DNA of 20,448 bases from Elysia marginata (Eukaryota; Mollusca; Gastropoda; Plakobranchidae): assembly GCA_019649035.1 (NCBI GenBank), contig BMAT01000071.1:161927-182374 (forward strand). Direction: 5' to 3'. Below, in pieces: positions 10,057 to 20,017 of the stretch (position 1 is its first letter; each line of letters opens with the position of its first letter). The position numbers and the translations under genes are program-made. The notes beneath the pieces were generated by a model. The model saw only the letters and a program-made list of their open reading frames with translations. It was not told where the DNA came from and did no database searches.

Positions 10057-10716
10057 ACCACTCCAACAGAGTGAGATGAGCTTTGAGAGACACACGTGAC
10101 TGTGTGAGATAATCGTAGTTAACATTGACACAACCTCAAGGTCTGTACCATAACTGTGGGTTTCCTATATCAGGATATATTTATTGTGTAAAGTTTAGGT
10201 CATGCGCATGGTTTTCGGACAAAATTCTCTTTAATTTATATAGAAAAAACTTTGTATGGGGAGTGGACCCATTCAAGCGCTCAGATATGATGTGTGATGG
10301 CGAAAGCATAATTCTAAACAATGGCTACAAGGTCAAAATTTTTCTGTGGCATGCAGGGAGATTAAATTTTCTTTAAAATTAGTTATTTCGTTTTCTATTA
10401 TTTTACGTCTAAATTTTGAAGTGAATGAGCAATTCTATTTTTTGAAGCTAGAAATTTTTATTGAGCAATAGTTGCTTTTAGTGCAAAAACGAGCGAAATT
10501 GTTGTAATGTTGACCTCTTTAGAGGCGATAGGCACGGCCTAAATCTGTGGGAACAAACAGGAGAGTCTGTGGACACTGGGCTAAGTTTATGGGCTCTTGA
10601 TGATTATACTGGCATTGCAGCTAAAGCCTATGAGGGTTTCAAGAACAGCCTCTGCCATACATTCGAAGTGAATGTTGTTTTCTCGTGGCTTTGAGCCTCA
10701 TATAACACTGTTAATA
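10057..10716. other. Gene-free stretch
   Basis: No gene seen. A perfect inverted repeat CCTCT-TT-AGAGG lies near 10513-10524, and a TGTGGGAAC word near 10546 matches the CSL/Su(H) consensus by sequence only. A match of that size is expected about once per window by chance. Confidence 0.5.
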
Positions 10717-10782
10717 GATGGAGGGTAGATCTTTTGTGGATGGGAGGGAGATCTTTTGTGAATGGGAGGGAGATCTTTTTAG
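10717..10782 (+). repeat. 22-bp minisatellite, three copies
   Basis: Three contiguous 22-base units at 10717-10738, 10739-10760 and 10761-10782. The core is GGGAGGGAGATCTTTTGTG. Copies 2 and 3 differ only at the first base and in the last few bases, while copy 1 has GAGGGT in place of GAGGGA and lacks one G. Each unit carries an AGATCT. The unit length is not a multiple of three, so the overlapping minus-strand frame is unlikely to be a protein repeat. Confidence 0.93.
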
Positions 10783-10840
10783 CTCTATCCAGCCCGACAT
10801 AGCTTGACACAGTCCGCGTTCATCCTGGTGTACATGACCT
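10783..10840. other. Short spacer between minisatellite and palindrome
   Basis: Mixed-composition sequence with no recognisable element. It may be part of the same unclassified repeat as its neighbours. Confidence 0.4.
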
Positions 10841-10854
10841 ACTCGAGCTCGAGT
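10841..10854. repeat. 14-bp perfect palindrome
   Basis: ACTCGAGCTCGAGT reads the same on both strands and ends cleanly, since the next bases are not complementary. It has the two-fold symmetry of a site for a dimeric DNA-binding protein, but no factor is assigned. Confidence 0.85.
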
Positions 10855-13800
10855 TTAACCTTATTTTAAGGGTCATTCTTCTGTCTTAATCCAGATCTTG
10901 TATTTCATCAGCCAGCGAATTAACCGATCTATAAGTCGACAAGCTGTTTGTTAGTCAACTTACAGCCACAAACGTTGCTCTACGTCAGGTTATAGTACTG
11001 TTGTCTTACTGTATGCAGTTTTCTCTTTTTTTTTCTTTCCCTTCTTTTGTTGATATTATCGTCAAATTTTCGGTTGAAATTTTCAAAGAGACGAATGACC
11101 TACGGGGTGTCATTTCGCGATAAGGTGGCATAGCTGAAAGTTGAAAGGTCATTCGAGATCCCAATCTGTGCTTATCGAGCTGGTTATAAAAGAAAACATT
11201 CAATACATTAACACTTAAAAGGTGATCCTGAGACGCATTCATTGCATTGTAAAAAGCTTTTTCGTTTATTTCAAACAGTGTACGTAATAAAAAGAAACTT
11301 GTTTAAGAAAAGGCGAGCTTCTCCATGGTTGTTTGTTGTTTTTTGTTTTGTTTTTTTTTTGTTTTTGTTGTAAACCACAGCTATCCTTTCCAAAGAATAA
11401 AAAAAAACTATGGTTTTGTTTTAGAAACAGTTTTTCAAAATTCTAAAGATTTTTCTTTGTACTTCTGTACTTGGAAACAACCTTAAAAGAAATTATTGGT
11501 ACTAACTTAGAAGTGACATTTCTTTTCGACCCTTTATTTTTACAGTTATTTTTAAGCGCTTCGAAACATTTCACTGTGGATTTTTTGCGATTTATAAGTC
11601 TTTTGTTGTTGTTGTTGTTAACTTTTTATTATCATTGGTGCCGATTTGCATGCACATTCGAGTTAATGTGACATTAGGAAAGTTTTGGTTGAGGCACATT
11701 ACAAAAAGATTGCATTTTGCTACTAAAATAACGGATGCTCCCGGAAGTTAGATTAAAACTCTTTCGTGCAATGGATTAATGTGACTTATTTCACCCACAG
11801 CCCTATTTGTCCATAGCTCAAGAGTTATTCTCTAACTTTTGGAAGCGTGCGCCATTTTGGTAGCAAAACGCAATACTTAAGTAATGTGCAAGGCCTCAAT
11901 ATTTCATAAGCAAAAGAAAATGATCATACCCAGGCGTCTTATTAATTTACCATCGATGATAAGGAGCATAGTGTTTGAATAACCAGTCAGACTCGTGAAG
12001 AATAATCAGCGACTTTTACTATGCTATTTTGTAAGTTTGTGTCGTATCGATTTTTCGTTTGCCCTTTCTTCTTCTTTTTTTTCTAATTTAATGCAACAGC
12101 CTTAATATTGTTACTTGTATAATCACATTATCAAATCAACAGCCTTTTTTGCCATTTCTAAAACGTTAAATTTTAACACTGTTTGTTGATAAGAAATTTA
12201 CGAGGCCTTCAGTTTTGATTTGTTTCAGTTTTTCCCAACAAATAGGTTATCACTGCCTGAATTCACACAGTTATTGAGTTCAGGTTCTGATGAAACAACT
12301 CCATCAGATAAAATTACATAAAGTAACGTTTTGAGACGGGTTTTTTTTTTCTTTTCGTGATTTCCAATAATTTTGGCGTTTATAGGCGTGATAATCGCCT
12401 ATATTTTTACAGCAGTCTCAAGTATGACCATTTTTGTTGAACACTCCTATTTTTACTTGTTCGAGTTTTCCAGCTAGCGTGCATGCTTAAGAGTTTGAAC
12501 AAAAAAAGCATAGGAAAATTAGTACGGTTAAACTGTGGATAAAACCTATACAAAAATTTTGACACAGCAACATACAGAATTGCATGGTCGATAGAGAGAA
12601 TGTTAGACAGATGCTGTGTAGGCGATGTTATATGAACAGCTGTTACTAACAGCTCTGTGCGCATGCCTTAAAATTCGAACTTTAAACTTTTTCCAAAGAA
12701 TATTCAATGTGAACCCTCAATCATGCAATTATGTACGGGAATTTTCTAACGGTCTTTTGCAGCATAGGTTTATCGGTAGTTTTAAAATTTACCTGCTTGC
12801 TCAACGCACCCAACTTTAATCTTCTTTATTTGCCCCTCTGAGACTTTCGCTCTTTAGGGATTGTTCTTAAAGATAAGAAAAGAACGGGAAAAACAAAAGA
12901 ATTATATACTCTAATATACTTTAGACAAAAAAAACTTCAATTTCTTCTCAAAAGTTTAGTATAAATCAGTTTAAGCAACAAAGGTAGACGAATTCATCTC
13001 AGCCATGTCATTTCGTTGTGAGAAACAATACGAAAAGATCTCATTTACAGGTACTTTAAGTTGATTCTAAGAAACAATTTTTAACGACACTATAGTTACT
13101 GTAAGATGAAATGATAAATTAAGGTCAATTTAGTGCAGTTTAACGGGTTGCTAATTCAACTCTCATAACTGAGGCCCGAAGGGATTGATTGGAAATGTCT
13201 CAAATCCATTGTCCACAGTTTCACGTGCTCCTTATCACCAGTCTATCTCTTGTAACAAATTAGTCTTTGCCATTCAACCCCATTAAAAATTGAATGGCAT
13301 CACCTGTTTTCTAAACAGATACTTATGCAACTGTTGGACTAAAATGAAAGCCTACATACGTTTGAACTGATATTTAAACTATCTGTGAGAGATGAAGCAG
13401 TGCTGTCCCCTTGATATTTTTTTTTACAAGGACCTTAAACACATTTACGTTTGGAACTTGTCCATCGTACAGATAAAGATAATAAGCTAGACCCTATTTA
13501 TAGTTTTTTTGTTGTTGTTGTTGTTTTTAATAACACTGAGGTCTTGAAAAAACACAATGTGTCACGCAGTTTTCGGTTGTAGATAAAGAGGTTACCATTT
13601 TGAGGTGAAGCAAGACATTCATGTTGGACCACTAGGCAATTTAGGTTACTGGGCTCCGCAAAAAAAACCCACCTAAAAATGCAATATTCCAACAAAACTC
13701 ATTTGAAAGGTGAGAATTGCTTTCTTGTTGGTGGCGGGTTTCGCCAGATTGTTTTGTAGGAATGTGTGCAAAGCCTCTTTACCACAAGTAATAGATTATT

Positions 13801-13913
13801 TCTGTGCAATTGAGGAACCGTTGAATCTCTTGTGTTGACTCATTCGTCAAACTAATATCAGAGGTACATCTTTGGGTCTTCATAATAAAGTCCGTGTTTG
13901 TTTTTGTACAGAT
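10855..13913. other. Gene-free AT-rich stretch with T-rich simple repeats
   Basis: No coding exon is recognisable on either strand over 3 kb. Simple repeats include T/G-rich runs at 11328-11370, (TTG)n at 11603-11619 and (GTT)n at 13504-13528. The minus frames at 11006-11242, 12407-12664 and 13498-13695 have no recognisable domain and fit chance. Confidence 0.6.
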
Positions 13914-14002
13914 CTTCCTCGTGAACACCTGGTCCTCGCTGTGTCATCACAAAAACCTGCTGCTGCGATTTTATTAAAAGTAGTCGGGTCGCTTTTTCAT
14001 TT
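13914..14002 (+). repeat. Copy A of a diverged dispersed repeat
   Basis: This segment aligns with 14325-14410. Both share CCTC.TGAACACCTGGT at the left and TTATTAAAA.GT.GTCGGG followed by CGCTTT.TCATT at the right. The middle is more diverged and has small gaps. Copy A lies inside a minus-strand frame with no recognised domain. The orientation of the element itself is unknown. Confidence 0.75.
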
Positions 14003-14324
14003 ATACTTATAGAAAAAAGCGTAACAGATGCCTGTATAAAGCATACCATCCTTGAGTTTTAACGATGAAAAGTAATGCTAGTTATGGAGAAAAAAAATGT
14101 CTGATCCATTTTTGTACTTAATACAAAATAAATATCACATCTGCTAAATTGTACACCATTTATGATTCTAGTCTAAGTTATTGTACTTTTTGCACCGCAC
14201 TATTCAATGATTCATGCTCGGATCTATTTTATTATATTGGCATATGTTATCCACTTATCTTTTGTTTCCTCTTGTTTGGGATTGCTCAGCCTTTCTCTAA
14301 ACTACATTATAGGTTTTGGTTGCT
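14003..14324. other. Spacer between repeat copies
   Basis: AT-rich, with no gene seen. Some weaker similarity to the flank of copy A may extend into 14260-14324, but it is not convincing by eye. Confidence 0.4.
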
Positions 14325-14410
14325 CTGCCTCATGAACACCTGGTACCCTGTAGGTCAGAGAAACATTGTGTGCAAAGCCTTATTAAAATGTGGTCGGGCG
14401 CTTTCTCATT
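14325..14410 (+). repeat. Copy B of a diverged dispersed repeat
   Basis: Same orientation as copy A, starting about 410 bases to its right. The two ends of the pair are about 90% identical over 20-30 bases each, and the centre is much lower. A plus-strand frame of about 100 codons overlaps it (14149-14454), but it opens on TTG and shares no peptide with copy A, so it is not considered coding. Confidence 0.75.
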
Positions 14411-14988
14411 GGATTCGCTTGTTGGTAAAATGCAAAGTGATCCAAAATGTATAACTTAGCTTACTAACATTTTTTTTTCTTATTAACGACAATGCATCAT
14501 AGGAACAGGTGTGGTGAGACATAAATGTCTAACTTTGTTCGTTAGGCATTAACTAACTTGCTATTATCTCTAGGCTAAATTGCGTTAAAAGATTTGCATT
14601 GAATTCTAAAACAGTTTAATGAACAGGACTGCTGTTCACAGCACAGTTTCAAATGTTCTGGAATTCTGAAATAGTGAACAATAATTTCTCAGAACATTTC
14701 ACCCAGGCAGAGAATGTCTACTGAAAATAAAATTGAAAAAAAAAATGAAGGCTGTTTTCGTATTAGCTTGAGGTTGTTGTTTGATTGGAACCATGAATAG
14801 TTAAAGGTGAAACAAAGAGATGAGCGACGTCACGTGCTAGATTTTTAATTGTTTTGTGTAGGTAATGATCTAGAATCTGCTTCTATTATTTGGCGATGCA
14901 AATCCAATATTAACGAGGTGTAAAGTTTCTGGTATGGACTTCATATAGGTTGTGACCGTAATTATGATATCAGCCATAATAGTTCTTG
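14411..14988. other. Gene-free stretch
   Basis: No gene, RNA or repeat recognised. A GACGTCACGTG word near 14828 combines CRE-like and E-box-like motifs, but it is isolated. Confidence 0.5.
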
Positions 14989-15430
14989 TTGGCATCTCGC
15001 CAAGCGACTTCTGACTCCATTTACTACCGGGGGTCCGAACCTAACAGGGAGTAACTCACTTGACCTCGGCAGGCGAGAGCAAGAGGTCCATAGTTTGTCG
15101 GCGTTGATTTTACAGAGTCAAAACCAGCTCACTAGGTAATCTACGTCTAAGCGCTGAAGGCCAAGATCGCCAACCTATCGGCTCATTACAGCAACATAAA
15201 AGGTCCAAAGCTCGTTGGTTTTGAGATGCACGTGAATCCAAGGATGGGAGAGGACAGCTGCCACCTGCTGCATGCAGTGTGAGTAGTTGGGCGCTGCATC
15301 GCCAGGCCGCCTGTTACTCACAGATCAATTGTGTAAAGCGTTCTTTTCTCTCACTGTAGACTGTCAGCAGCTTAGATCTATACAGCTGCGGCCTATATAA
15401 ACCCTGGTGTTTGGCAACAGCGGAAACATA
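14989..15430 (+). promoter_or_regulatory. GC-richer block with E-boxes and a TATA box (candidate promoter or old repeat)
   Basis: Composition changes sharply from the AT-rich flanks. A small hairpin TTGGC-ATCTC-GCCAA opens the block at 14989-15003. E-box words follow: CACGTG at 15229, CAGCTG at 15255, CACCTG at 15262 and CAGCTG at 15383, plus a palindrome CTGCATGCAG at 15268-15277. TATATAAA lies at 15394-15401, 6 bases after the last E-box, and would place a start near 15425-15430. No ORF follows within 400 bases. The minus strand is stop-free for 67 codons at 15113-15313, which may point to a decayed repeat instead. The promoter reading is inference. Confidence 0.35.
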
Positions 15431-16261
15431 TCTCTTTACAAGTCTTTATTTCTTGAGACACAACGGGTGGAGAAAGAATAAAATAAGTAGTCCCTAGGAG
15501 TGCTTTTGCAGGCTGGGCTGTGATTTGAAAAAAAAAACCCTTCAGAATTTGTTCTTCAGCTTGCCCTAAAAATTTCCATCATTAATAGAAGTATAACTCT
15601 TTCAAACAGTTGTAAATTGTTGGTTTCTACAATAATGTGTTAGATTTATAACGACCGAGGCAGAAAACTGTTGGGGTTCTTTCAAACATGTTTCAAGAAA
15701 AATGCCATCCAAAACTTGAACTAGAAAAAGGCGTGTGGAACTACATTTCAAAATTTTATTAACATTGTTGTGACTAAAAAAAATTGATTTTTCGCATTTG
15801 AGGAAGAAGCATCTTGGAAAATTTGTAATCGACAGAACATAGTTTTTCAAAGGATTTCTTGGAGTTGGACATAACGAGATTTCATAAAATACTTGAAGTT
15901 GTCGCTCTGTTAGCTTTGGTGAGTAAACAATATCTTTTCTTTGTTTTCTTACGTTAATTTTGGATCAGTTGGGCCCATTTGCTGATGTAGGTTTGATCTT
16001 AATAAACACCTTCTGATGATCTGAGTGGTTAAAAACTATTTTATCTTCTGTTTCTTAAGCGCAAGTCTTGTTTAGCAATCCGAAGCATCTATCTACTAAC
16101 CGCTGTGCTGACCATAATTTTATTTTATCCAGTAGACATTTATGATTATTTGTCTGATTTTCTCAGCGCATCTTCCCAAGATAATTTCAAGATTACTTTT
16201 AAAATGAGTTAGATTTAACAGAAAAAAAAAGAATATGTTGACACTAATACGAGTACAGAAG
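15431..16261. other. Gene-free stretch
   Basis: No exon recognised downstream of the TATA-like site. There are A-rich runs near 15529 and 15777. A minus frame at 15602-15850 has no recognisable features. Confidence 0.5.
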
Positions 16262-16324
16262 GAAAAAAAACAAGAGAAACACATAAAGAGAGAGGGGGGA
16301 GGGGGAGAAGAGAGAGAGATGATG
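16262..16324 (+). repeat. Purine tract (GA-rich)
   Basis: Poly-A, then GAGA and GGGGGA units on the plus strand. It is low-complexity sequence, and open frames on both strands here are compositional artefacts. Confidence 0.85.
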
Positions 16325-17182
16325 CGATCAGAAAAGGGCAAAGTATCTGCCAAGCGCATAACATCATTTTTGAATCATCATTTTTATATTATTTTACATG
16401 TAAATAGATCTAGAAAACCATATTTATTTTTACACATCGAGCGTGAGCATTTTGTTGAAATGATTATCTTAATTATTTTTTCATCACCTTGAATAGGACT
16501 AAAACATCCTCATAAGAAATATCCCTCGCAATCTATTTTCTTAAAGTCAATCTGCAATAAGTCTGTGCTGAGGTATTATATCGGTGACGAAGAAGCCAAA
16601 AAATGAACACATAAACTTCGTCAAAAGACAGTTTGCTTTGGCCCTTACTTGGGTCTCTTTATTTGTTAGAGTCCGAAATTATACACTTTTTAGCTATTGT
16701 ACCTGGCATATCAATGGAGGATGTAAGAACTTGAGAAACTAAAAGAATGTTCTGTATGTTAGTAAAAATAAAAGAAAAAAAACGATTCTATTACATTGGC
16801 GATGAAATTGTTGGTCTAGTTTTAAAAACTTATACAGGAAGCCTTCTCTTATCACTTTGCTGCGCGCCATTCTTTCTGTCAATTGTGTTTCGGTATTTAG
16901 GCCTCTGAATCTAAGAGGGGGGGGGGTCATAGAAATGCAGAAAACAAATTGTATTCTCTTAATAGAGAAAAGTAAAAAAAATAATAACACAAACAGAATA
17001 AGGGAAGATTGAGATGGACGAGAGGCAAAGAGATAGAGAAAAGTGCAAGAGAGCGAAAAGACGGGGATGGGAAAACATAAACTCGTGTAAAGATAATAAT
17101 TTCTCATAAAGATAGATGGCTGTGAACAAAGTAACTAATACCGAACTGTTGCGATTTGACAGTTACATCTCTAGCAATGTTT
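16325..17182. other. Gene-free stretch with poly-G run
   Basis: No gene seen. Ten consecutive G lie at 16917-16926, followed by A-rich and GA-rich sequence to about 17060. The minus frame at 16739-17107 is a Phe/Leu-rich translation of that purine-rich strand. Confidence 0.55.
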
Positions 17183-17570
17183 TCATACAGCCTCTTTAAA
17201 ACCAGCGTCAACAAAGTAATGACTTATTTCCTGAGGAGGATAAAGGAATCTCTTCATCTGTGAGTCGATTACTCCTTTCATGCAATGTAATCCCATGACA
17301 AGAGCAAGTACAGAAACAAGGGCGACACCAACCCGTAAATTTCTTTGATTGTGCTCCTCACACGCTTGCCTGCCACTGCTGCCAGCGAGTGAGTAAGATT
17401 GTGTGCGCGCGAGCGCCAGAGAGCGTGTGTGTGGTGGGAGAGTGGTGTGTGCCTGGGACAGAGCACCATCTGGCACCGTAGCCAGGCGGCCTTGTTTGAC
17501 AGTGTGGAAAAGATACAGGATTATCGATATCCGCGATGGTATAACAGCAGCTGTTGTTGGCCAGGGAGCT
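17183..17570 (-). other. GC-richer patch with a stop-free minus frame, not a confident gene
   Basis: On the minus strand a 97-codon frame runs from a GTG at 17476 to a stop at 17183. It contains a hydrophobic stretch, VGVALVSVLALVMGLHCM, that could span a membrane once. The first in-frame ATG is inside that stretch, leaving only about 38 residues, so as an ATG-started gene it is weak. A pyrimidine tract ending TCCTCCTCAG about 50 bases before the stop resembles a splice acceptor. CpG-containing words (GTGTGCGCGCGAGCGCC) lie near 17401. It could be part of a first exon or a chance frame. No homologue is recognised. Confidence 0.2.
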
Positions 17571-17609
17571 GGATGGATAGGTGGATGGGTGGATAGATGA
17601 GTGGATAAA
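17571..17609 (+). repeat. Degenerate GGAT/GGTGGAT repeat
   Basis: Imperfect tetranucleotide units (GGAT, GGTG, AGAT) on the plus strand. It is a short decayed microsatellite. Confidence 0.75.
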
Positions 17610-18265
17610 CAGACAGCTGAAGGGGTGAATGTTTATGAGTAATCATAAAAGACACGCGGAGAAGAGGAGTTGATGAGAATGATATGTGTTGTAGATCTAT
17701 CTATAATTATGCGAGTTTTATCTTGTCATACATAGCCCAAATTACAAGCTAAATGAATGGATAGAGTGAAGAAGTTGGCTACCCATACTTTATTTCTTTA
17801 ATATCTTGAGATGCCGGAAGCGGAGCCGAGAATTTTTTCTTTACTGCTTATTACAAGATATACATTTGTTGCCGTTTTCTACTTGCTTTCGTAATGTCAA
17901 CTCCAAAAAACGACCTTAACAATTTTAAGTCTTAAAGATACCCAGAATGAGGAGGAATAATATACACAGTTAATTATGACATTGTATCAGCTGCTCACGT
18001 GAATTTCCTTTTTCTCAATATTAAAAATTTTCCTTCACCCATGATTTACTCTTTCTGTTTCGTATATAAAAGTATTTTGCAGTATAAATGGGCTTAAATT
18101 TTACCTATGATGAGATGGGTAGGGTCGCGCATATTAACACTTCTAGGCAGTTTTGGAGGTGTTAATATTGAGCGTTTAGTATGTAAATTTCAGTTGTTCG
18201 GAAAACACATTACAATCTGCACACACAGTCTGCAGTCAGCAGGGAGATTAGAAGAGAATGGAGGA
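17610..18265. other. Gene-free stretch
   Basis: No gene seen. A CCGGAAG word near 17815 matches an ETS core, but it is isolated. The plus frame at 18107-18364 runs through the GT/poly-G tract and is not credible as a gene. Confidence 0.5.
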
Positions 18266-18297
18266 GGGGGAAGGTGTGTGTGTGTGGGGGGGGGGGG
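18266..18297 (+). repeat. GT repeat ending in 12 G
   Basis: G-rich sequence, then about five GT units, then twelve consecutive G at 18286-18297. Likely to be length-variable. Confidence 0.9.
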
Positions 18298-19996
18298 CAC
18301 TGAAGATGTAAAACGACAACTCCAATGCAACCAATCTGTTACAAGAGATAGGACACAGACCTAGACTAGTTCGATTTAGTCATCAAAACGTGGGGGTAAG
18401 CCACATGTCATTTCCAATAGAAGTCCTTGCGTTACTTGCCTCCACCAGCTGTCAGCATCAATAAGCTTGGCTAGTGTCAATTCTCATTTCAATACGATTG
18501 TAAACAGACTTAGTAAATTATTTCTTTTGTATACCTGCGTTAGGTTGGGGTGAATTATTGTATGCAATTTTTAAACTCTCTAGTTTAAGAAGTTTTTAAG
18601 TACTTGTTAGTTTTTTTATTTTATAAGCAAGTAAGTTTATACAGTTTACAACGGTCAAATTTAGAATAAAGAAGATTTCTAGTTTCAAGTTTTTTTTGTT
18701 GTTTTTTTTTTTATAAAACTTAATTTTTCCTTGTTTAGACAAAAATTCGTTCGTGATTGATTCACGTGTGTATCGTCTGTTTCGGGATTTTGAAATAGTA
18801 TTATTTCTGGCATAAGCAACCCAGGCGAATGAGAAGAAAAAGGAGTCCTAACCTATACCATAAAATAGAATATTGTGAATGGAGTGAAGAAAAAAGTGCA
18901 GGCTAATACTTTAGGTTGGGTGGTAGACACCTTACTCCTCTTAAAAAGTTTTCTCCAAAACTGATAAATTGGATATTTTTCACATCCTTAAACGATTCTC
19001 TAAATTCTCAAAAGCATAGCAAAGCTGGTTCACCTTCGCGTCATGTAAAGAGAGGCAAAAGAAGAAACAGACGAAAGGAGTGGATAATATTACATTTTCA
19101 TAAACAAAAGAAACTAACACCAGCACCAATTTAGTAGAAAAACAAAGTTAGCAGAGAGAAAGCAATATGTTTGTGATAGTCTATTCATAACGGTTTTCCC
19201 GAGAGCAAGGTGACACAAAATAGCTGGAAAAGTGACCAGGAGATTATACTGTAAATTAAGATGTCAACGAGGTGGCTAGTAAGAATAAAAAATGATTTGC
19301 CGTCAAATAAGAATAAAGAGAGAAAATAATTTCTCATTTCGGTCCTCTACTTTCAATTACAAGGTACTTTCTTAATTGAGCTAAATCATTTTTTTTTGTT
19401 GTATGTGTATGATTTTTCTACCAAAAGCCATTTTTCCATATCTCTTGGGCCAAGCCTTCTTTTTGAAAAAAAAACATCAACTAAACACTGTAACTTTTTT
19501 CCCCTTGCTTTTCTGTATTCTGAGGATAAAGAGAAATGCCATCATCACCTTAGATACATGGTTCTGATCTGTGTTTTTAAAATCGACACCAATGCTGTGA
19601 AAAACGAAACATGTGAAGCAGGAGTGATACAGCAATCTGAATCCCTCTTATATCTCATTGCAAATTTATTACATGACATGAAACGTTAAACGAACTGAGC
19701 ACCAAAATCAAAATAATAAATATGTTATTAATTTTATTTAAAAACGGAACCAACTGAAAATTAGTGCGTAATTCTATACATTTACTTGAGTAAGTGAATG
19801 GAAAGGGGGAGAAGTGAGAGAAATAGAGAGGGGGTGAGGTGAGGAGACTACAGTAGGTGCAAATATGTTTTACGGAACTGTTCTTGCTGCACACTAATAC
19901 GATATTTTTCTCAAGTAGCAAGCCACATGCTTTTATGTAAAATTTGCTTGTGTGCGAACCCCAATAAAATCCATCTCAAGAACAACAACATTTAGA
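18298..19996. other. Gene-free stretch
   Basis: No coding exon recognised. Long T runs lie near 18690-18712 and 19389-19396. A GA/GGGGGA purine tract lies at 19798-19848. Plus frames at 18916-19134 and 19396-19689 have no recognisable domain. Confidence 0.55.
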
Positions 19997-20017
19997 TTAT
20001 AAGCCGAGCTTATAAGC
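19997..20017 (+). promoter_or_regulatory. TATA-containing dyad, candidate core promoter
   Basis: TTATAAGC at 19997-20004 and GCTTATAA at 20008-20015 form a perfect inverted repeat with a 3-base spacer (CGA). TTATAAGC also recurs directly at 20010-20017. The right-hand TATAA would place a start near 20040, at the sharp change from AT-rich to GC-rich sequence. The symmetry means a TATA-like word faces both ways. This is sequence inference, and no transcript is known. Confidence 0.45.

Noticed and set aside
10540..10550. CSL/Su(H)-like TGTGGGAAC site
   Set aside because: A single match of this degeneracy is expected by chance in 20 kb, and nothing nearby supports it.
12481..12680. Similar 20-mers at 12481 and 12661 (GCATGC..TTAA..GAAC)
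   Set aside because: About 16 of 20 bases match, with a gap. This is too weak without a statistical test and no longer alignment surrounds it.
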